From contig JBMTIM010000036.1 of assembly GCA_049437325.1 (NCBI GenBank), forward strand, positions 1-32,787: DNA of 32,787 bases, read 5' to 3'. The DNA comes from UBA11606 sp049437325 (lineage in GTDB: Bacteria; Actinomycetota; Acidimicrobiia; Acidimicrobiales; Aldehydirespiratoraceae). The position numbers and the translations under genes were made by a program. The notes under the pieces are model-generated. The model was given only the letters and a program-made list of their open reading frames with translations. It was not told the origin of the DNA and did no database searches. Numbering within the stretch: position 1 is the first letter of the stretch; each line of letters opens with the position of its first letter. This document shows positions 24,911 through 32,302 of this stretch, in pieces.

Positions 24911-25591
24911 GTGATCGTCTATGTCGACAATGAGCACGCATCGGTGTACGAGCGCGAAGGGACCGAGTGGCTGTTGGCGGCACGGGCCCGGATTGCGTAT
25001 CGGCTCGAAGACCTCGTCGGCGACACGTGCCTGTTGCAGCGGTATGGGTCGGTCACCCATGACCTGATCGCTGGCCACAACGTCCGAGCACTGTTCATCA
25101 GCGGACACGGCGCACCGCAGGAGGCGTACGAGGAGGCCGACCGGGCTGTCCTGCGAGAGATCATTCGGGACGGCACGCTGCCCATCTTCGGGTTCTGCGG
25201 TGGCCTGCAGTTCATTGCCGAGACGCTCGGCGTCGACGTCGTCCGTGTGGGCCGCATTCCGGATGGGGAGGAGGATCCCGCCCCGACGTATCAGCCTGGC
25301 TGGATCAAGGAGGTCGGGTATCGGCCGATTCGTCTCATCGGTGATCATCCGCTCCATGCCGACCTCGGGGATGCGCCGGTGTTTCGTCACGCGCACACAT
25401 GGGAGCTGGCCAGCGTGCCCGAGGGGTTCGTCCGTATCGGAGAGACCGATGTCACGCCGATCCAGATGGCCGTGCACGAGACGCTGCCGCTGGCCGGTAC
25501 CCAGTTCCACCCCGAGTACTGGACAGACGACGCACCGGCGGGTCGACAGCTCATCGAGAACTGGTGCCGCCACGTCGGCCTGATCGAGTGA
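24911..25591 (+). CDS. Class I glutamine amidotransferase-like protein
   Basis: A 226-residue GATase1-fold protein. The nucleophile elbow is FGFCGGLQ with Cys96, and the His-Glu pair is His200 and Glu202 in GTQFHPEYW. The opening MIVYVDNEHAS and LFISGHGAP (the usual SGG-type oxyanion strand) support the fold. It is a single-domain enzyme with no fused synthetase, so it could be a gamma-glutamyl hydrolase of the PuuD kind or the amidotransferase half of an unknown pair. The start is GTG 24911 with GGGGGAGG about nine bases upstream. It lies in a co-directional group with the CMD-like gene before it and the serine hydrolase after it. Confidence 0.85.
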   Translation: MIVYVDNEHASVYEREGTEWLLAARARIAYRLEDLVGDTCLLQRYGSVTHDLIAGHNVRALFISGHGAPQEAYEEADRAVLREIIRDGTLPIFGFCGGLQFIAETLGVDVVRVGRIPDGEEDPAPTYQPGWIKEVGYRPIRLIGDHPLHADLGDAPVFRHAHTWELASVPEGFVRIGETDVTPIQMAVHETLPLAGTQFHPEYWTDDAPAGRQLIENWCRHVGLIE

Positions 25592-25617
25592 GCTGAACCG
25601 ATGGGGAAGGTGCGGTG

Positions 25618-26844
25618 GTGAGACGTCCGTCTGTTCGTTGGGGGCTCGTCGTCGCCGTGTTGGCCGTGGTCGCCGCAAGCTGTGGTGGGAATGACGATGC
25701 GGTTGGGCTCGTCCAAGACGATGCCGAACCGGGCGACCCCGTTCATGACTCGGTTGACGAATCGTTGCCGGTGGGCGAATCAACATCGGTGGATGAACCC
25801 TCGACGAACGCCCCAACGTTCGATTTCACTGCGGTCGACGAGACGGTAGCGACGTTTGTCGATGTGTGGGGTATCAGCGGTGCCGGGCTGATCATCGTGC
25901 ATCGCGACTTCGGTGTGATCCATCACGAACACTGGGGGATATTCGACGAGGATCGAGTCTCGCTGATTGCGTCGTCCACCAAGATGGTGACGGCCGGTGT
26001 GCTCCTGCGTCTCCAGGACGACGGGCTGCTCGACATCGATACGCCGATCGCCGACTACGTCGAGTGGGGTGCTGGAAACCCCGCGATCACGACGGCCCAG
26101 CTGCTCTCGAACAGCTCGGGTCTGATCGGCCTGTCCGAGCCGAATCCCTACACCTGTATGTGGGTGTCGAGCACGACGTTGCAGGACTGCGCAGCCGAGA
26201 TCATGACCACCGCCGGCGACGATGACGGCGTCATCGCCCCCGACACCCGGTTCCGGTACGGCGGCGGCCAGTGGCAAGTCGCCGGCGGCGTGGCCGAGGC
26301 CGTCTCGGGAAAGACCTGGAGCGAGCTCGTCGACGAGATCTACATCCAGCCCTGTGGCCTCGAGGTGTTCGGCTACGGCAGCCCGTTCGACCAGGTGGAG
26401 ATGGACGGGTTCAATCATCCGCCCGGGTTCGACAACAACCCCGACGAACTGCGGGTCAGTGCGAACCCGAGCATGGAAGCAGGTGCATTCAGCAACACCC
26501 TCGACTACGGCAAGTTGCTCTTGATGCATCTGCGCGGTGGCATGTGCGACGACACTCGGGTGTTGAGTACCGAGGCGCTCATGCTCATGCACGACGATCG
26601 GATCGGCACGGTCTACGACGGGAGCGCCTTCGGCTCGCAGACCGGCTATGGCATGGGCTGGTTCGTGGATCGCAGCAACGGTCACATTTCCGATGGTGGG
26701 GCATTCGGCTCGAGCCCGTGGCTCGATCTGGAGGACGGGTACGGCGTCCTCGTGCTGACCGAGTCGAACAGCGATACGTCGACTGCGCTTGCCTTCAACG
26801 TCCGCGAGTTGATCGACACTGCGATCGCAGACGGTCTCGCCTAG
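25618..26844 (+). CDS. Beta-lactamase-fold serine hydrolase lipoprotein
   Basis: A 408-residue secreted lipoprotein. Signal peptide 1-21 with lipobox VVAASC (Cys22), then an acidic Asp/Glu/Ser linker (about 25-70). The catalytic domain resembles the class C beta-lactamase/EstB/D-alanyl-D-alanine peptidase group: Ser119-x-x-Lys122 in ASSTKMVTAGVLLRL, the tyrosine motif in FRYGGGQWQV, and a DGGAFGSSPW block near the C-terminus where HxG or KTG is usual. Substrate and physiological role are unknown; esterase and peptidase roles are equally open. Start: GTG 25618 or 25615, both after GGGGAAGG (25603-25610), and I prefer 25618 for spacing. It ends in CTAG shared with the convergent LysR gene. Confidence 0.85.
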   Translation: MRRPSVRWGLVVAVLAVVAASCGGNDDAVGLVQDDAEPGDPVHDSVDESLPVGESTSVDEPSTNAPTFDFTAVDETVATFVDVWGISGAGLIIVHRDFGVIHHEHWGIFDEDRVSLIASSTKMVTAGVLLRLQDDGLLDIDTPIADYVEWGAGNPAITTAQLLSNSSGLIGLSEPNPYTCMWVSSTTLQDCAAEIMTTAGDDDGVIAPDTRFRYGGGQWQVAGGVAEAVSGKTWSELVDEIYIQPCGLEVFGYGSPFDQVEMDGFNHPPGFDNNPDELRVSANPSMEAGAFSNTLDYGKLLLMHLRGGMCDDTRVLSTEALMLMHDDRIGTVYDGSAFGSQTGYGMGWFVDRSNGHISDGGAFGSSPWLDLEDGYGVLVLTESNSDTSTALAFNVRELIDTAIADGLA

Positions 26845-27710
26845 GCGGCGTCTGCCGGTACTTCTCCGAGTTCGGCGCGAAGATCGGTGAGGAGTTCGGC
26901 GGCAACCTCCGACGTGGCGCCGCGGGCGGCCCTGGCGATGTTGACGACCGACTGGGTCTGCTCGACGATGCTGCTGCGGGGCCACTGGATGACATCGCCC
27001 GACACGGAGCGACTCGACAGCAAGGCAACCCCGATGCCCGCTGACACGGCAGACAGCACACTCGCCGTGCTGGGCCCCGAAAAGGCGACCCGGTGTGGAA
27101 TGTCGGCGTCGCGCAGCGCAGCTTCGGCGATCGGGCGGTAGAAACCGTCTTCACCGAACGTGATCAGGGGAACGGTGCCTTCGTCGTAGGTCCAGTCGGG
27201 CGACGAGACCCACACCAGTGCGTCGTGCCACAGGATGGTGTCGTTGGCTCGCACCTCGTGTGCCCTGAGTTGCAGCACGGCAACGTCGAGTTGGTTGGCA
27301 GCAATCATGGCTGCAAGCACCGACGACCGGTCGACATGAAAATCGAGGTCGACGTGTGGGTGGATGCGGCTGAATCGGCCACATACTGCGCCGGTGCACA
27401 ACGCCGACGCTTCCTCGGTCGAGCCGAGTCGCACGGAGCCCTCGAGGCCGGTTGCGGACAACCGGGTGACGGCAGCGTCATGCGTTGACACGAGGGTTCG
27501 GGCATAGGCGAGCAGTTCGCGTCCGTCTCGAGAGGGAGACAACCGGCGGCCATCACGCATGAGAAGATCGCGTCCCACCCGTTCTTCGAGCCGTTTGATC
27601 CTCCAGCTGACTGCAGACTGACTGATGCCGAGCTCAGCGGCTGCCGCAGTCATGCCTCCACAGTCGAGCACGGTCACGAATGCCCGAAGGGACTCCACGT
27701 CGAGCTGCAT
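26841..27710 (-). CDS. LysR family transcriptional regulator
   Basis: A 289-residue regulator. Residues 1-60 are the winged helix-turn-helix: VESLRAFVTVLDCGGMTAAAAELGISQSAVSWRIKRLE in sense, in the usual LysR order, followed by the linker helix ERVGRDLLMRDGRRLSPSRDG. Residues about 90-285 are the substrate-binding-like effector domain. It uses small-molecule effectors that cannot be predicted. It is divergent from the small ORF and thioesterase group at 27774-29215, and the typical LysR arrangement makes that group its likely target. A candidate T-N11-A box (27726-27740) and a -10 (27722-27717) lie just upstream, which suggests autoregulation. Confidence 0.93.
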   Translation of the reverse strand: MQLDVESLRAFVTVLDCGGMTAAAAELGISQSAVSWRIKRLEERVGRDLLMRDGRRLSPSRDGRELLAYARTLVSTHDAAVTRLSATGLEGSVRLGSTEEASALCTGAVCGRFSRIHPHVDLDFHVDRSSVLAAMIAANQLDVAVLQLRAHEVRANDTILWHDALVWVSSPDWTYDEGTVPLITFGEDGFYRPIAEAALRDADIPHRVAFSGPSTASVLSAVSAGIGVALLSSRSVSGDVIQWPRSSIVEQTQSVVNIARAARGATSEVAAELLTDLRAELGEVPADAA

Positions 27711-27716
27711 GGCGCA

Positions 27717-27740
27717 AGGCTACCAATACATGACAAATAT
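27717..27740 (-). promoter_or_regulatory. LysR promoter region: TAGCCT -10 and ATA-N9-TAT box
   Basis: On the reverse strand TAGCCT (27722-27717) ends six bases before ATG 27710, so the LysR mRNA may be leaderless. ATA-N9-TAT (27726-27728 and 27738-27740) contains the T-N11-A pattern of LysR sites and overlaps the upstream part of this promoter. It is the most AT-rich patch in this part of the window. Confidence 0.4.
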
Positions 27741-27745
27741 CGATG

Positions 27746-27763
27746 GAAAGTAGAAAGTGAAAG
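27746..27763 (+). repeat. Three GAAAG direct repeats
   Basis: GAAAG occurs at 27746-27750, 27753-27757 and 27759-27763, spaced 6 to 7 bases, directly upstream of the small ORF start at 27774. The last copy (GAAAGAGA) could serve as a weak ribosome binding site, or the set could be a regulatory repeat. Confidence 0.35.
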
Positions 27764-27773
27764 AGAATGTGTC

Positions 27774-27923
27774 ATGGTCGTGACACCCGATACTGAGGGT
27801 GTGTCATCCCCCAGCTATCCCATCACCCCCAACCGGGAGACGTTGCGAGCTGCCCTCGGCCCGGGCATGCAGTTCGCCGGCGCCACCGAGCGACTACTGA
27901 ACCAGGTGGCTCGGCAGTCCTGA
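27774..27923 (+). CDS. Possible 49-residue small protein
   Basis: ATG 27774 opens a 49-codon frame ending at TGA 27923. After the first few codons the third positions are almost all G or C, as in real genes of this window, and the product is a Pro-rich start (SSPSYPITPN) followed by a plausible amphipathic helix (RETLRAALGPGMQFAGATERLLNQVARQ in sense). It lies between LysR and the thioesterase, in the divergent position expected for a LysR target. No family is recognised. It could also be the remains of the 5' end of a larger gene. The ribosome site is weak. Confidence 0.45.
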   Translation: MVVTPDTEGVSSPSYPITPNRETLRAALGPGMQFAGATERLLNQVARQS

Positions 27924-27946
27924 TCCCACCATTGGGAGGGGCCGTC

Positions 27947-27952
27947 TACGCT
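27947..27952 (+). promoter_or_regulatory. -10 element TACGCT, leaderless start of the thioesterase gene
   Basis: TACGCT ends seven bases before ATG 27960. The same hexamer at almost the same distance precedes the genes at 10684 and 30271. Confidence 0.5.
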
Positions 27953-27959
27953 CGCCCAC

Positions 27960-28763
27960 ATGTTGGAGGCGATGTTCGAGCGGGACGGCCCGCACCTGGT
28001 GCCCGGCCCGATCTGCACGGGACCATGGGACCCAGCCGTCATGCACGGCGGACCGCCACTTGCCCTCTGTGGTCGAGTCCTCGCCGACCATGCCGGAGGC
28101 TCGGACGAGTTTCACCTGGCGCGGATCACCGTGGAGTTGGTCCGTCCGATCCCGCTGGCTCCACTCACCGTCGAGGTGATCGAGACCCGAATGGCGCGTC
28201 GCATCCAACTGTTGGATGCCGTTGTGCGATCCGGCGATGGCCGTGAACTCGCCTTTGCACGTGCGATGCGCATCCTTCGCGCCGACAACGGGCTCGACGA
28301 AGCCACCATCGACATGCCCGGTCCGCTCGACCTTCCCGGTCCCGAGGAGTCGACACTGTTCCGTCACGACTATCGGCTCGCTCCGGGAGGGTTCTATCTC
28401 GATGCGTTCGAGATCCGTTCGTGCGACGGCCGAACATTCGGTCCGCTCGGTCCGTCCGCAGCTTGGTTCAAGCTGCTCGTACCGGTGTTCGCCGGTGAGG
28501 ACATCACCCCCCTCGATCGGGTTCTGTCGGTCGGTGATTTCGGGAACGGAATCAGCAACATCACACCCAGATCGAGTCACGTGTACATCAATCCCGATGT
28601 CTCCGTACATCTGCACCGCGTGCCGATCGACCACTGGGTCGTCAGCGATGCCGTCACCCACGCCCGTGCCGCAGGATTCGGAACTGCGTCGGCCGTGCTC
28701 GGCGATCGAGCCGGTCACCTCGGGGTGGCCAACCAGTCGTTGATGGTGCAGCAACAGCCATGA
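27960..28763 (+). CDS. Double hot-dog acyl-CoA thioesterase-family protein
   Basis: A 267-residue protein with two hot-dog halves in tandem (about 1-115 and 135-267), the architecture of the TesB/4HBT_3 group. The HGGPPLAL block (His29-Gly30-Gly31) in the first half and the FHLARITVELVRPIPLAPLTVEVIETR sense pattern (sheet strands after it) match this family, and SVHLHRVPIDHW in the second half includes the usual end strand. It should hydrolyse an acyl-CoA, but the catalytic Asp/Gln of TesB is not obvious and chain length is unknown. The Nudix gene overlaps its stop by four bases (ATGA, 28760-28763), so they are co-expressed. Confidence 0.82.
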   Translation: MLEAMFERDGPHLVPGPICTGPWDPAVMHGGPPLALCGRVLADHAGGSDEFHLARITVELVRPIPLAPLTVEVIETRMARRIQLLDAVVRSGDGRELAFARAMRILRADNGLDEATIDMPGPLDLPGPEESTLFRHDYRLAPGGFYLDAFEIRSCDGRTFGPLGPSAAWFKLLVPVFAGEDITPLDRVLSVGDFGNGISNITPRSSHVYINPDVSVHLHRVPIDHWVVSDAVTHARAAGFGTASAVLGDRAGHLGVANQSLMVQQQP

Positions 28764-29215
28764 GCGAAAGCGCCGGACTTGCCCTTCACCGTCGGAGCGG
28801 TACCGGCGTCGAGGTCTTGATCGGCCATATGGGCGGCCCCTACTTCGCCAACAAGCACGAGGGAGGATGGACCTTCCCCAAAGGGCTGGTCGAGCCCGGC
28901 GAGGATCCATGCGCCACCGCAGAGCGAGAGTTCGCCGAAGAACTCGGCGCTGCTGCCCCGGCGGGCGACACCCACGACCTTGGCGTGATCGAGACGCACG
29001 GAAAGTCGATTCGCATGTTCGCCCGTTCAGGAGACTTCGACCCCGACATGATCGAATCGAATGGGTTCGAACTCGAATGGCCGCCGAGGTCGGGGCGTTT
29101 CTCGACCTTCCCTGAGCTCGATCGGGCCGCCTGGGTTTCGCTCGACGATGCGGAGCGACTGCTCGCCAGGAACCAGCGAGGGTTCGTCGATCGGCTGCGG
29201 ACAGCCCTCAGCTGA
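28760..29215 (+). CDS. Nudix hydrolase
   Basis: A 151-residue Nudix-fold hydrolase. The complete Nudix box G-x5-E-x7-R-E-U-x-E-E-x-G is present from Gly42 to Gly63: Gly42, Glu48, Arg56-Glu57, Glu60-Glu61. It is preceded by GGWTFPKG, the usual lead-in of the small MutT-like or diadenosine polyphosphate group. The enzyme cleaves a nucleoside diphosphate linked to another group, using Mg2+. The target is not predictable, but pairing with a thioesterase suggests CoA or acyl-CoA pyrophosphate cleavage as one option (inference). The 3' end overlaps the convergent MetE-like gene by eight bases. Confidence 0.92.
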   Translation: MSESAGLALHRRSGTGVEVLIGHMGGPYFANKHEGGWTFPKGLVEPGEDPCATAEREFAEELGAAAPAGDTHDLGVIETHGKSIRMFARSGDFDPDMIESNGFELEWPPRSGRFSTFPELDRAAWVSLDDAERLLARNQRGFVDRLRTALS

Positions 29216-30239
29216 AGGCGTGCGCAGCTTCGGCCAGGTTTCGGAGCTTTGCCAGGGCCAGTTCGCGGGGGAGGTAGCCGAGTCCACAATCGGGGGCGGC
29301 CATCAGCCGATCGGGAGGAAGATGGACAAGCGCAGCTTCGAGACGGGCAGCGATCTCGGGCACGGTCTCGACCCGACTGCGGGCAACGCCGATCACGCCG
29401 AGCGCAATCGTGGTCGATGCGAAACGGGGAAGGAGTTGTGCCAGATCGTTGTTCGCATGAGCGTCCTCCAGTGAGAGGACCTCGATCGTCGTCGCATCGA
29501 GCGCTTCCGCCAGCTCCAGGTAGGCATGGCGGTCCGCCTTTTCGTAGTCGTCTTGATCGAGGTGGTTCGGGTACCCGCAGCATGCGTGGGCGATTCGGGT
29601 GACACCGGCGGGAAGGCCGTCGAAGCAACGATCGAGTTGGGCGATGCCGTAGGCAAGTCCGACTGCAGGCTTGCGGGCCAACACCGGCTCGTCGATCTGG
29701 ATGTGCTGGCATCCGGCTGCGGCCAGGGCCAAGACGTGCTGGTTGATCGCAGCAGCCAGCGCGGCGCCCAAGGCATGATCGTCGAAGTAGTGGCAATCGA
29801 CGGTCGAATCGATGATCGTCATGGGGCCGGGGAGCGTGATCTTGATCGGTCGATCGGTCGCAGCCTGCGCAACTCGGAAGTCGCGAGGCAGGGGCGAGTC
29901 ACCCGTCACCGTGACCGGTCCGGTGATCGTCGGCAGCATCGCCGAGGTGATGCCTCGGATCAGCCGATGTTCGAGACGCTCGAAGTCGATTCCCCCGAGG
30001 TGACGGCAGAGATAGTGGATGTAGTTCTCACGGCGGACCTCTCCATCGGTGGGGATGTCGATGCCGGCATCGACTTGGGCCATGACGACGTCACGCACAG
30101 CGCTGTCGAGTGCCTCGTCGGTGGTCGAGGCGAGCTCGTCGAGATAGGTGGTGGTGTAGTTGCCGTGCTGCTTGGTGAACCAGTCCGTCAACGGGATCGA
30201 AGCTGGTTTTGGAAAGGCACCGATGGTCGTCGTGAGCAT
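29208..30239 (-). CDS. MetE-like (cobalamin-independent methionine synthase C-terminal fold) protein
   Basis: A 343-residue single-domain protein, half the length of full MetE, matching only its C-terminal TIM barrel. It opens with TTTIGAFPKP, shows QIDEPVL (181-187, the homocysteine-side Asp-Glu), and carries candidate zinc ligands His218 and Cys220 in IAHACCGYPN and Cys318 in AAPDCGLGYL. Short archaeal-type MetE proteins and several related methyltransferases share this form, transferring a methyl from a corrinoid or folate donor, or having a different thiol-methyl role. The exact donor cannot be stated. The start codon ATG 30239 follows TACAGT at 30253-30248. Confidence 0.85.
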   Translation of the reverse strand: MLTTTIGAFPKPASIPLTDWFTKQHGNYTTTYLDELASTTDEALDSAVRDVVMAQVDAGIDIPTDGEVRRENYIHYLCRHLGGIDFERLEHRLIRGITSAMLPTITGPVTVTGDSPLPRDFRVAQAATDRPIKITLPGPMTIIDSTVDCHYFDDHALGAALAAAINQHVLALAAAGCQHIQIDEPVLARKPAVGLAYGIAQLDRCFDGLPAGVTRIAHACCGYPNHLDQDDYEKADRHAYLELAEALDATTIEVLSLEDAHANNDLAQLLPRFASTTIALGVIGVARSRVETVPEIAARLEAALVHLPPDRLMAAPDCGLGYLPRELALAKLRNLAEAAHAFS

Positions 30240-30247
30240 CGCCGCGC

Positions 30248-30253
30248 ACTGTA
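30248..30253 (-). promoter_or_regulatory. -10 element TACAGT, leaderless start of the MetE-like gene
   Basis: TACAGT (30253-30248 on the reverse strand) ends eight bases before ATG 30239. It lies within a 31-base divergent gap that also holds the TACGCT of the HAD gene. Confidence 0.45.
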
Positions 30254-30258
30254 CGGCG

Positions 30259-30264
30259 TACGCT
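30259..30264 (+). promoter_or_regulatory. -10 element TACGCT, leaderless start of the HAD gene
   Basis: TACGCT ends six bases before GTG 30271. No Shine-Dalgarno sequence is seen, which supports the GTG as both transcript and translation start. Confidence 0.5.
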
Positions 30265-30270
30265 CGCGGC

Positions 30271-30909
30271 GTGTCGCGCTATCAGGCCGTCGTCTTCGAC
30301 AAGGACGGCACGCTCATCGACGTTCAACGCACCTGGGGTCCGGTGTTCGCTCAGGTCATCCCGGCCCTGGTGGGCGATGATGCACACGAGGTGTCCGCTG
30401 CCCTGTCGCTCGACCTCGCGACCGCCACCATCGGAGCCGAATCGGTGGTTGTTGCGGGAAGCAACGCCGAGATCGCCCAGGTCATCGGATCGACCATCGG
30501 TGAGCCTGCGGCCGACGTGCTGGCACGGCTCGAACCGCTGATCGAGGACCTCGCCGTTCGCCATGCCGTTCCGCTCGACGCGACCGGTGACGTCTTGGCG
30601 ACGCTGACCGGTCGCAGGGTCTGGCAGGCCGTGGCGACCAACGACAGCGCCGTCGCAGCCGATCGGCAACTCGAACACCTCGGCTGGCGACATCACTTCG
30701 CCAGTGTGTTGGGGTACGACTCCGGTTTCGGTGCCAAACCCGAGCCTGGCATGCTGCACGAGTCGGCGCGGCGAGCCGGCGTGGCGATCGAAGAGTTGGT
30801 GTTCGTCGGCGACAGCGAGACCGACCGACGAACCGCAGCGGCAGCGGGGTGCGACTTTCACCTCGTCGATCCCGAGCACCCGCTCGATCGAGTGCTTTCT
30901 CATTTCTGA
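30271..30909 (+). CDS. HAD-superfamily phosphatase (phosphoglycolate phosphatase-like)
   Basis: A 212-residue hydrolase. Motif I is FDKDGTL with nucleophile Asp10 and acid/base Asp12, motif II a Thr or Ser in AVATNDS, motif III a Lys in FGAKPEP, and motif IV VGDSETDRRTA near residues 171-180. This is the PGP/beta-phosphoglucomutase-like subgroup, which has an alpha-helical cap (about 15-85). Natural substrate is unknown. GTG 30271 gives a protein that starts just before motif I. It is divergent from the MetE-like gene with a 31-base gap, and the FAD oxidoreductase follows 16 bases after its stop. Confidence 0.9.
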   Translation: MSRYQAVVFDKDGTLIDVQRTWGPVFAQVIPALVGDDAHEVSAALSLDLATATIGAESVVVAGSNAEIAQVIGSTIGEPAADVLARLEPLIEDLAVRHAVPLDATGDVLATLTGRRVWQAVATNDSAVAADRQLEHLGWRHHFASVLGYDSGFGAKPEPGMLHESARRAGVAIEELVFVGDSETDRRTAAAAGCDFHLVDPEHPLDRVLSHF

Positions 30910-30925
30910 TGTCTGTGGCAGCGTG

Positions 30926-32299
30926 GTGATCGTGGCTGGTGCTCCGTCGTTGTGGCTCGATCAGCTCGGTGCGTTGCCCACGCGTCCGGCATTGCAGGGT
31001 GAACTCGAAACCGACGTGGCGATCGTCGGCGGCGGCTTCACCGGTCTGTGGACCGCCTACTACTTGGCCCAGCTCGATCCGACACTCCAGATCACCGTGC
31101 TCGAGCGCAACCATGTCGGATTCGGGGCATCTGGTCGCAACGGCGGCTGGGCGGTTGGCGAGTTGGCGGCGGGGGTCGAGAAGTACGCAGCCCGAAGCTC
31201 ACTCGATGCCGCACGTCGCCTGACACGTGAACTGTTCGCAGCCGTCGACGAGATCGGACGGGTCATCACTGCAGAAGGAATCGATTGTGGCTACGCCAAA
31301 GGAGGCAACATCCGGCTCGCCCGGAATCGCTTCCAGCGAGACCGCCAGATCGAGGAGGTCGAGCATCACCTCGAACTCGGGTTCGCCGAAGACGATCTGC
31401 GGTTGCTGTCGGCGCCGGAGGCCGAGGCGATGTGTGCAGCTACGGGAGTCCACGGTGGGATCTTTTTCGCGCACTGTGCCGCTGTCGACCCGGCCCGACT
31501 CGTCGCTGGGCTGGCGAGAGCCTGCGAAGCTTCGGGGGTGTCGATCTTGGAGCGGTCCCCGATCGAGGCGATCGAGACGCGTCGTGTCGTCGGCGAGTCC
31601 GGCACGGTACGGGCAGGCATGGTGGTGATGGCCACCGAGGGCTACACCCGCGATCTTGCCGGTCGTCGCCGCGACCTCGTACCGACCTACAGCCGCATGC
31701 TTGCGACTGCGCCGCTCGCTGCTGACCAATGGGCCGAGATCGGGCTCGATCACCGCCCCACCTTCTCCGACGACCGGTACATGGTCATTTATGGCCAGCG
31801 CACCGAAGATGGCCGTATTGCATTCGGTGGGCGCGGCGTGCCCTATCTGTTCGGTTCGCGTATTGACCCCGCCTGTGAGGTGCGCGCCGATTCGCATCGC
31901 CTCGTTCACGAAGCGCTCGTCGATCTCTTCCCCATGCTTGCCGATGTGGAGATCACGCACCGGTGGGGAGGCGTACTGGGCGTCCCCCGGGACTGGACAC
32001 CGTTCGTGCACGCCGATCTCGCTGCGGGCTTTGCCGCCGCGGGCGGCTACGTGGGTGAGGGGGTGGCCGCCGCCAACGCTGCAGGCCGCACGCTCGCCGA
32101 GTTGATCACGCGCACGGACTCGGCGCGCACCGATCTTCCCTGGGTGGGCCCGACGCCGCGCCGATGGGAGCCCGAGCCGCTCCGTTGGATCGGTATTCGG
32201 GGCAGTCGTCGCATCATGGCCAGCGCCGATGCTCGCGAAGCCCGAGGCCGGGAGGCGAAGCTGGCGGTGCGTGTCTCGCGGTGGCTGCGCGGCAGCTGA
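30926..32299 (+). CDS. FAD-dependent oxidoreductase (DAO/glycine oxidase-like)
   Basis: A 457-residue flavoprotein of the D-amino acid oxidase superfamily. The dinucleotide-binding Rossmann motif GGGFTG is at 35-40 in ETDVAIVGGGFTGLWTAYYLA in sense. VLERNHVGFGASGRNGGW follows (FAD ribose Glu and the SGRN loop), then an ATEGYTRDL block, and GGYVGEGVAAANAAGRTLAELI near the C-terminus is the usual second FAD contact. It probably oxidises an amine or amino acid such as sarcosine, dimethylglycine or gamma-glutamylputrescine. Sequence does not fix the substrate. Start: GTG 30926, with 30923 and 30932 as alternatives, none with a good ribosome site. Its stop is three bases from the convergent related gene at 32303. 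Confidence 0.88.
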   Translation: MIVAGAPSLWLDQLGALPTRPALQGELETDVAIVGGGFTGLWTAYYLAQLDPTLQITVLERNHVGFGASGRNGGWAVGELAAGVEKYAARSSLDAARRLTRELFAAVDEIGRVITAEGIDCGYAKGGNIRLARNRFQRDRQIEEVEHHLELGFAEDDLRLLSAPEAEAMCAATGVHGGIFFAHCAAVDPARLVAGLARACEASGVSILERSPIEAIETRRVVGESGTVRAGMVVMATEGYTRDLAGRRRDLVPTYSRMLATAPLAADQWAEIGLDHRPTFSDDRYMVIYGQRTEDGRIAFGGRGVPYLFGSRIDPACEVRADSHRLVHEALVDLFPMLADVEITHRWGGVLGVPRDWTPFVHADLAAGFAAAGGYVGEGVAAANAAGRTLAELITRTDSARTDLPWVGPTPRRWEPEPLRWIGIRGSRRIMASADAREARGREAKLAVRVSRWLRGS

Positions 32300-32302
32300 A
32301 GG

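Noticed and set aside
25780..26985. 401-residue reverse frame opposite the serine hydrolase
   Set aside because: Arg/His/Ala-rich antisense shadow without motifs. The forward gene has a lipobox and SxxK.
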